NCBI GenBank assembly: GCA_002345825.1
Contig: DDWD01000125.1
Span: forward strand, 1-9,771
Reading direction: 5' to 3'
Source: Bacteroidales bacterium UBA2295
Lineage (GTDB): Bacteria > Bacteroidota > Bacteroidia > Bacteroidales > Tenuifilaceae
Length of the DNA: 9,771 nucleotides
Shown: one piece after another, positions 6,323-9,771 of the stretch
Layout: each line of letters opens with the position of its first letter
How positions within the stretch are numbered: position 1 is the first letter of the stretch
The notes under the pieces: model-generated
Told to the model about the DNA's origin: nothing
Seen by the model: the letters and a program-made list of their open reading frames with translations, nothing else
Database searches by the model: none
Program-made: the position numbers and the translations under genes

Positions 6323-7693
6323 ATGAATATAAGATTAATACTTGTAGCCATAGTTTTAGCTGGGTTATTTGGCTGTGGAAGCAGCAAAAAGACTCAACAA
6401 CAAGTAGCACCACAGCCCGAATGGGTGAAAATGCGTCCATCATCGGCAACGTATTACTACGGCATTGGAGCCGTACGCAAAACAATGGATGTGGGGCAGT
6501 ACCAGCAGGCCGCTAGGCAGAATGCTTTAGCCGATATGGCTGGTGAAATTTCTACCAACATCTCCAGCAATTCGGTACTTCACGCGTTTGAGTCGAACCT
6601 TAATTTTCGCGAAGATTTTACATCAACCATAAAAGCCCAAACCCAGCAGGACCTTGAAGGGTACGAGCTGGTAGATAGTTGGGAAGATCTGGAGAACTAC
6701 TGGGTATACTACCGCCTCTCAAAGTCGCAATACCAAGAACTAAAGGAGCGAAGGAAGAGTGAGGCAGTAAAGCGCTCGTTCGATTTTTTTACCAGTGGAG
6801 TGAGCGAACGCGAGCAGGGAAATATCCGTACGGCCATTGTCCAGCTCCTTAAATCACTAGAACCTATTAAACCCTACTTCAGCGAATCGTTACCAGTAAG
6901 TTACAACGGACAGGAAATTTTTCTGGGTAACGAGATATTCAAGGAGCTATCGGCTACCATTAGCAACTTGGAAGTTGTACCGGTAAGAAAAACTTTGGAT
7001 GTTAAGATAGGAGAGGATTTAGCGCAAGGTCAAATTGCTTTCGAAACTCGATATGAAACCCAAGGCCGGGTTTCGGATATTCCCCTCCAAGCTAAATACT
7101 CCGAAAAGCCAATCCGCAACAATAAGCTCCGTTCCGATGGTCAGGGTTTGGCTAAGTTCCAGATTGATGTAGTGCGATCAACCAAAACCAGAGAGGTTTT
7201 TACAACCGAAGTGAATATCGATGATATGCTAGCAGAGGCTGGAGCCGATCAATTTGTCCGCCGAATGGTACACCGGTTTACTATCCCCAAGGGTACTATA
7301 GCAATAAACATAATTAGGCCATCGTTTTCTATCGAATCGAACGAAATTATGCTGGGTGAGCAGCAAACCCCCGGGGTTTTAGAAACCAGCTTTAGGCAAA
7401 AGGCCATTGATGCTGGCTTTGTTGTAAAAAGCGGTAATTCCGATTATACTGTACGTATTATGGCAGTGGCAAGCCCTGGGAAAGATGGAGGCCAGTTCAA
7501 AACGGTTAGCTTGGATGGACAAATTGCCATTGTGAATAGCAATGGAACAAAGATTTATCAGCAATCGCTTGAGGGTTTTATTGGCCGACACTTTGACTAC
7601 AAGCAAGCTGCCGATGATGCTTTTAGGGAGGCTCGCCGCAGGTTCGAGAATTCTTTCTTTAGGGATATTCAAGAGGCTGTAACCAAACGATAA
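6323..7693 (+). CDS. LPP20-family lipoprotein with additional Ig-like and alpha/beta domains
   Basis: This is a 456-residue protein with a lipobox LFGC and lipidated C18, probably in the outer membrane. Residues ~32-135 match the LPP20 pattern: PEWV, YYYGIGAVRKT, AARQNALADMAGEISTNISS and finally YWVYYRLSKSQY. A helical TPR-like linker (136-215, SEREQGNIRTAIVQLLKSLE) is followed by a beta-rich segment, ~222-320. Its iPLQA and SDGQGLAKFQIDVV pattern suggests an Ig-like sandwich. The last ~130 residues (KGTIAINIIRP, SFRQKAIDAGFVV, DYTVRIMA, then AADDAFREARRRFENSF) look like a second alpha/beta domain of the LPP20/CsgG kind. LPP20 relatives include Helicobacter Lpp20 and Vibrio FlgO/FlgP. It is probably co-transcribed with the TPR/CsgG-like lipoprotein 90 bp upstream. 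There are no flagellar genes here, so a flagellar role is not implied. Confidence 0.85.
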   Translation: MNIRLILVAIVLAGLFGCGSSKKTQQQVAPQPEWVKMRPSSATYYYGIGAVRKTMDVGQYQQAARQNALADMAGEISTNISSNSVLHAFESNLNFREDFTSTIKAQTQQDLEGYELVDSWEDLENYWVYYRLSKSQYQELKERRKSEAVKRSFDFFTSGVSEREQGNIRTAIVQLLKSLEPIKPYFSESLPVSYNGQEIFLGNEIFKELSATISNLEVVPVRKTLDVKIGEDLAQGQIAFETRYETQGRVSDIPLQAKYSEKPIRNNKLRSDGQGLAKFQIDVVRSTKTREVFTTEVNIDDMLAEAGADQFVRRMVHRFTIPKGTIAINIIRPSFSIESNEIMLGEQQTPGVLETSFRQKAIDAGFVVKSGNSDYTVRIMAVASPGKDGGQFKTVSLDGQIAIVNSNGTKIYQQSLEGFIGRHFDYKQAADDAFREARRRFENSFFRDIQEAVTKR

Positions 7694-7776
7694 CTAGTTT
7701 TTAATCAGTATGATGTTTAAAAGCATCAAATTGATTCGAAGCCAATATTATCATTTTAAATCCTATTTTTTTCCAT

Positions 7777-7784
7777 TACATTTG
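7777..7784 (+). promoter_or_regulatory. Candidate Bacteroidota -7 promoter element for the aminotransferase
   Basis: TACATTTG is a perfect TAnnTTTG match, 84 bp upstream of the start codon. Transcription would begin near 7790-7793, at the foot of the hairpin that follows. No convincing TTTG occurs at -33, only T-rich DNA. Confidence 0.45.
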
Positions 7785-7793
7785 AACCCTGTA

Positions 7794-7822
7794 GAGCATT
7801 ACCAATGCTCAATGGTAATGCT
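7794..7822 (+). promoter_or_regulatory. Alternative hairpins in the aminotransferase leader
   Basis: Two mutually exclusive perfect stems share the same 5' arm. The short one is GAGCATT (7794-7800) with AATGCTC (7804-7810) around an ACC loop. The long one is AGCATTACCA (7795-7804) with TGGTAATGCT (7813-7822) around an eight-base loop. No T-run follows, so neither is a normal terminator. The structure sits at the predicted 5' end of the mRNA and could affect its stability or act as a binding site. Confidence 0.5.
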
Positions 7823-7868
7823 TATATCGAATTAGGCAGATTAATTAACTATACCAAATAAAATCGTT

Positions 7869-9068
7869 ATGCCACAAATATCAGAAAAAGGTAAGGCAAT
7901 GCCCGCTTCGCCCATACGCAGGTTAGTTCCGTACGCCGAGGGTGCAAAGAAAAGGGGTGTAAATGTGTATCACCTAAATATTGGTCAACCCGATATTGCA
8001 ACACCTGAGGTTGCTCTTAAGGCCATAAGAGAAAATCCTTTAAAAGTGGTAGAGTATAGCCATTCGGCTGGTAACGAGAGCTACCGTCGTGGATTGGCCG
8101 AATACTACCGCAGCGTAGGAATCGATATCGATCATAACCAGATTATCATTACAACTGGGGGATCGGAGGCTATTACCATCGGCTTTATGAGCTGTCTTAA
8201 CCCGGGAGATGAGGTAATTATCCCTGAGCCATTTTACGCCAACTACAATGGTTTTGCCACACAGGCAGGAGTAAAAGTGGTGCCAGTTACATCATCTATA
8301 GAAACAAATTTTGCGTTGCCCCCCATTGCCGAAATGGAGAAGCTAATAACACCCAAAACCCGAGGGGTAGTAATTTGTAACCCTAATAACCCCACTGGTT
8401 ACCTTTACTCGAAGGACGAACTTGAGCAGCTTGCCGAGCTGGTGAAGAAGCATGATATGTACCTATTTGCCGACGAGGTGTACCGCGAGTTTTGCTACGA
8501 TGGCCATTCGCATTTCTCCACCATGAACCTAAAAGGGTTGGAGAATAACGTGGTGCTTATGGACTCCGTGTCGAAACGCTACAGCATGTGTGGCGTTCGA
8601 ATTGGTGCGCTTATATCGAAAAACAAAGAGGTTATGGCTGCCGCTATGAAATTTGCTCAGGCAAGGCTTTGCCCACCATCGTATGGACAAATTGCTGCTG
8701 AGGCTGCACTTAGCACGCCCAAAGAGTATTTCACCGAGGTGTACGACGAGTACATCAAGCGCAGAGATTTTATGGTTGAGGCGCTTAATAAGATGGAGGG
8801 TGTTGTTTGCCCCAAGCCTAAAGGTGCTTTTTACACCGTGGTAAAACTACCTGTTGACGATGCCGACAAGTTTGCTCAGTGGCTGCTCGAAAGCTTTGCG
8901 CACAAAAACCAAACGGTTATGTTGGCTCCTGCATCGGGTTTTTATGCAACCCCAGGACTGGGTAAAGATGAGGTGCGTATTGCCTACGTGCTAAAAATTG
9001 AAGATCTGAAAAACGCTATGGAAACCCTTGAGGCTGCGCTTAAGCAGTATCCTGGTAGAACTATTTAA
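7869..9068 (+). CDS. PLP-dependent class I/II aminotransferase (aspartate aminotransferase-like)
   Basis: This 399-residue cytoplasmic fold-type I aminotransferase transfers an amino group from an amino acid to a 2-oxo acid through pyridoxal phosphate. The N-terminal substrate-binding signature is LNIGQPDIATPE, and TTGGSEAI binds the cofactor phosphate. NPNNPTG is at 171-177 and D202 in FADEVYREF pairs with the PLP ring nitrogen. The Schiff-base lysine is K236 in DSVSKRYSMCGVRIGA, and the carboxylate-binding arginine is in DEVRIAYVL near the C-terminus. Length and motifs are complete. The family is often annotated aspartate aminotransferase, but substrate choice (aspartate, aromatic or others) cannot be read from motifs alone, so I give no gene symbol. 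It appears monocistronic, with a -7 element and hairpins upstream and a strong terminator behind. Confidence 0.93.
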   Translation: MPQISEKGKAMPASPIRRLVPYAEGAKKRGVNVYHLNIGQPDIATPEVALKAIRENPLKVVEYSHSAGNESYRRGLAEYYRSVGIDIDHNQIIITTGGSEAITIGFMSCLNPGDEVIIPEPFYANYNGFATQAGVKVVPVTSSIETNFALPPIAEMEKLITPKTRGVVICNPNNPTGYLYSKDELEQLAELVKKHDMYLFADEVYREFCYDGHSHFSTMNLKGLENNVVLMDSVSKRYSMCGVRIGALISKNKEVMAAAMKFAQARLCPPSYGQIAAEAALSTPKEYFTEVYDEYIKRRDFMVEALNKMEGVVCPKPKGAFYTVVKLPVDDADKFAQWLLESFAHKNQTVMLAPASGFYATPGLGKDEVRIAYVLKIEDLKNAMETLEAALKQYPGRTI

Positions 9069-9090
9069 CCATAGTTATCATGATATAAGG

Positions 9091-9120
9091 AACGCCGAGC
9101 AATTTTGCTTGGCGTTTTTT
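9091..9120 (+). terminator. Rho-independent terminator after the aminotransferase
   Basis: A ten-base stem AACGCCGAGC (9091-9100) with GCTTGGCGTT (9107-9116), with one G-T wobble, closes an AATTTT loop and runs directly into a T-tract ending at 9120. It lies between two convergent genes. Read on the minus strand it lacks a trailing T-run, so it mainly serves the aminotransferase. Confidence 0.92.
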
Positions 9121-9123
9121 CAT

Positions 9124-9771
9124 CTAGAAAGCTAGATAAAAATCTTTGGTAAGATTTACATATTCGGGCGTGTACTCGCCATCAACCCCTCTAACGGTTA
9201 TGGAGGTTTCGTCCAGCGGCAGTTTATTTCGGCCAAACTCAAGCATCAAGCGCTTTACAGGGCCATTTAGCTTTCCGTATATGCTTATCCGCTTTGTACA
9301 ATATAAGTTGTAGGAAGATGCCAGAGCTACAAAAACGTTGCCTTCAACATATGGGAAAATTCCTACAAAACGGCCATTCTCATTAAGCAATTTGTTGACA
9401 CCTTCGAGTAGCTCGGTGTGGGGGAGAAGCTCGTTATGTCTGGCAACTGTTCGGGCAGCCTCTTCGGATTTTAATGATTTTATGAAGTAGGGTGGGTTTG
9501 AAACGATAAGGTCGTAACGTATGTTCGTTTCTTTGGCAAACTGCTGGAATGGTTGGCAATGAACAGCTACCCTGTTTTGCCAGCGAGAGCTATTAACATT
9601 TTCGATGGCTTGCTGTGCCGAGGGTTCATCTATCTCCACAGCATCAATGGTTGCGTTGCTTCGTTGTGCTAGCATGAGTGCAATCAGCCCTGTTCCAGTG
9701 CCTACATCGAGGATGGTTTTCGCGTTATCAATGGTTGCCCAAGCGCCCAGCATTACGCCATCGGTGCCCAC
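9124..9771 (-). CDS. trmN6: tRNA1(Val) (adenine(37)-N6)-methyltransferase, N-terminus cut by window edge
   Basis: This S-adenosylmethionine-dependent enzyme methylates A37 next to the anticodon of tRNA1-Val in E. coli (YfiC/TrmN6). The visible 216 codons match YfiC closely in order: VGTDGVMLGAW at the left end, SAM-binding motif I LDVGTGTGLIALMLAQR, acidic residue in DAVEIDE, and the N6-adenine catalytic NPPY at positions 92-95 of the visible part. The C-terminus matches too (VRGVDGEYTPEYVNLTKDFYLAF pattern: RG-D-Y-Y-LT-FYL). The GTG at the right edge is not the start, because in relatives this valine is internal and about 25 residues precede it. The gene converges on the aminotransferase, leaving 55 bp between stops. 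Its target is the tRNA charged by ValS in the same window. The family is certain; the exact tRNA substrate in this organism is inferred. Confidence 0.92.
   Translation of the reverse strand: MGTDGVMLGAWATIDNAKTILDVGTGTGLIALMLAQRSNATIDAVEIDEPSAQQAIENVNSSRWQNRVAVHCQPFQQFAKETNIRYDLIVSNPPYFIKSLKSEEAARTVARHNELLPHTELLEGVNKLLNENGRFVGIFPYVEGNVFVALASSYNLYCTKRISIYGKLNGPVKRLMLEFGRNKLPLDETSITVRGVDGEYTPEYVNLTKDFYLAF

Noticed and set aside
6250..6516. Open frame starting upstream of the LPP20 lipoprotein in another frame
   Set aside because: It overlaps the start of the LPP20 gene out of frame, has no hydrophobic signal or family pattern, and its composition is shadow-like.
9122..9137. Short inverted repeat ATCTAG-AAAG-CTAGAT at the trmN6 stop
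   Set aside because: It is a six-base AT-rich stem inside coding sequence with no T-run; too weak to call a terminator.
9769..9771. GTG at the right edge as start of the methyltransferase
   Set aside because: The corresponding valine is internal (VGTDG) in YfiC/TrmN6 proteins, so the true start lies beyond the window.

Overview
The window looks like core chromosome of a member of the Bacteroidota, most likely Bacteroidales. Supporting signs are clean Bacteroidota-type proteins (a valyl-tRNA synthetase starting M-x3-KYNP, a predicted barrel protein carrying the LDCxxCD domain), starts without Shine-Dalgarno sequences, two perfect TAnnTTTG -7 promoter elements at plausible distances from genes, and AT-rich spacers. 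I see no tRNA, rRNA, CRISPR array, integrase, transposase or phage gene.

Left part, minus strand (1-1633): a Gdx/SugE-type small multidrug resistance exporter lies upstream of a secreted, probably outer-membrane beta-barrel protein. The barrel protein runs off the left edge. The 292-bp gap between the exporter and the divergent valS is unusual. It holds two blocks of 7-bp tandem repeats and a 33-bp REP-like hairpin.

Centre, plus strand (1932-7693): valS is complete and ends in a strong hairpin terminator. A 237-bp spacer follows, then two outer-membrane-type lipoproteins. The first has TPR-like helices and a CsgG/LpoB-like domain. The second has an LPP20 domain, a predicted Ig-like domain and an alpha/beta C-terminal domain. 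They are 90 bp apart with no terminator between them, so they probably form one envelope operon. They are the least understood part of the window and its best candidate for an undescribed complex.

Right part (7694-9771): a PLP-dependent class I/II aminotransferase has a perfect -7 element and two mutually exclusive hairpins in its predicted leader, and ends in a textbook terminator. It converges on a TrmN6/YfiC-type tRNA1(Val) A37 methyltransferase on the minus strand, whose N-terminus lies past the right edge.

Together this is mostly housekeeping: tRNA-Val charging and modification, amino-acid metabolism and guanidinium export, with envelope proteins of unknown function. I found no strong sign of recent horizontal transfer. 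The novel material is the lipoprotein pair, the LDCxxCD barrel family, and the repeat-rich gdx-valS spacer.
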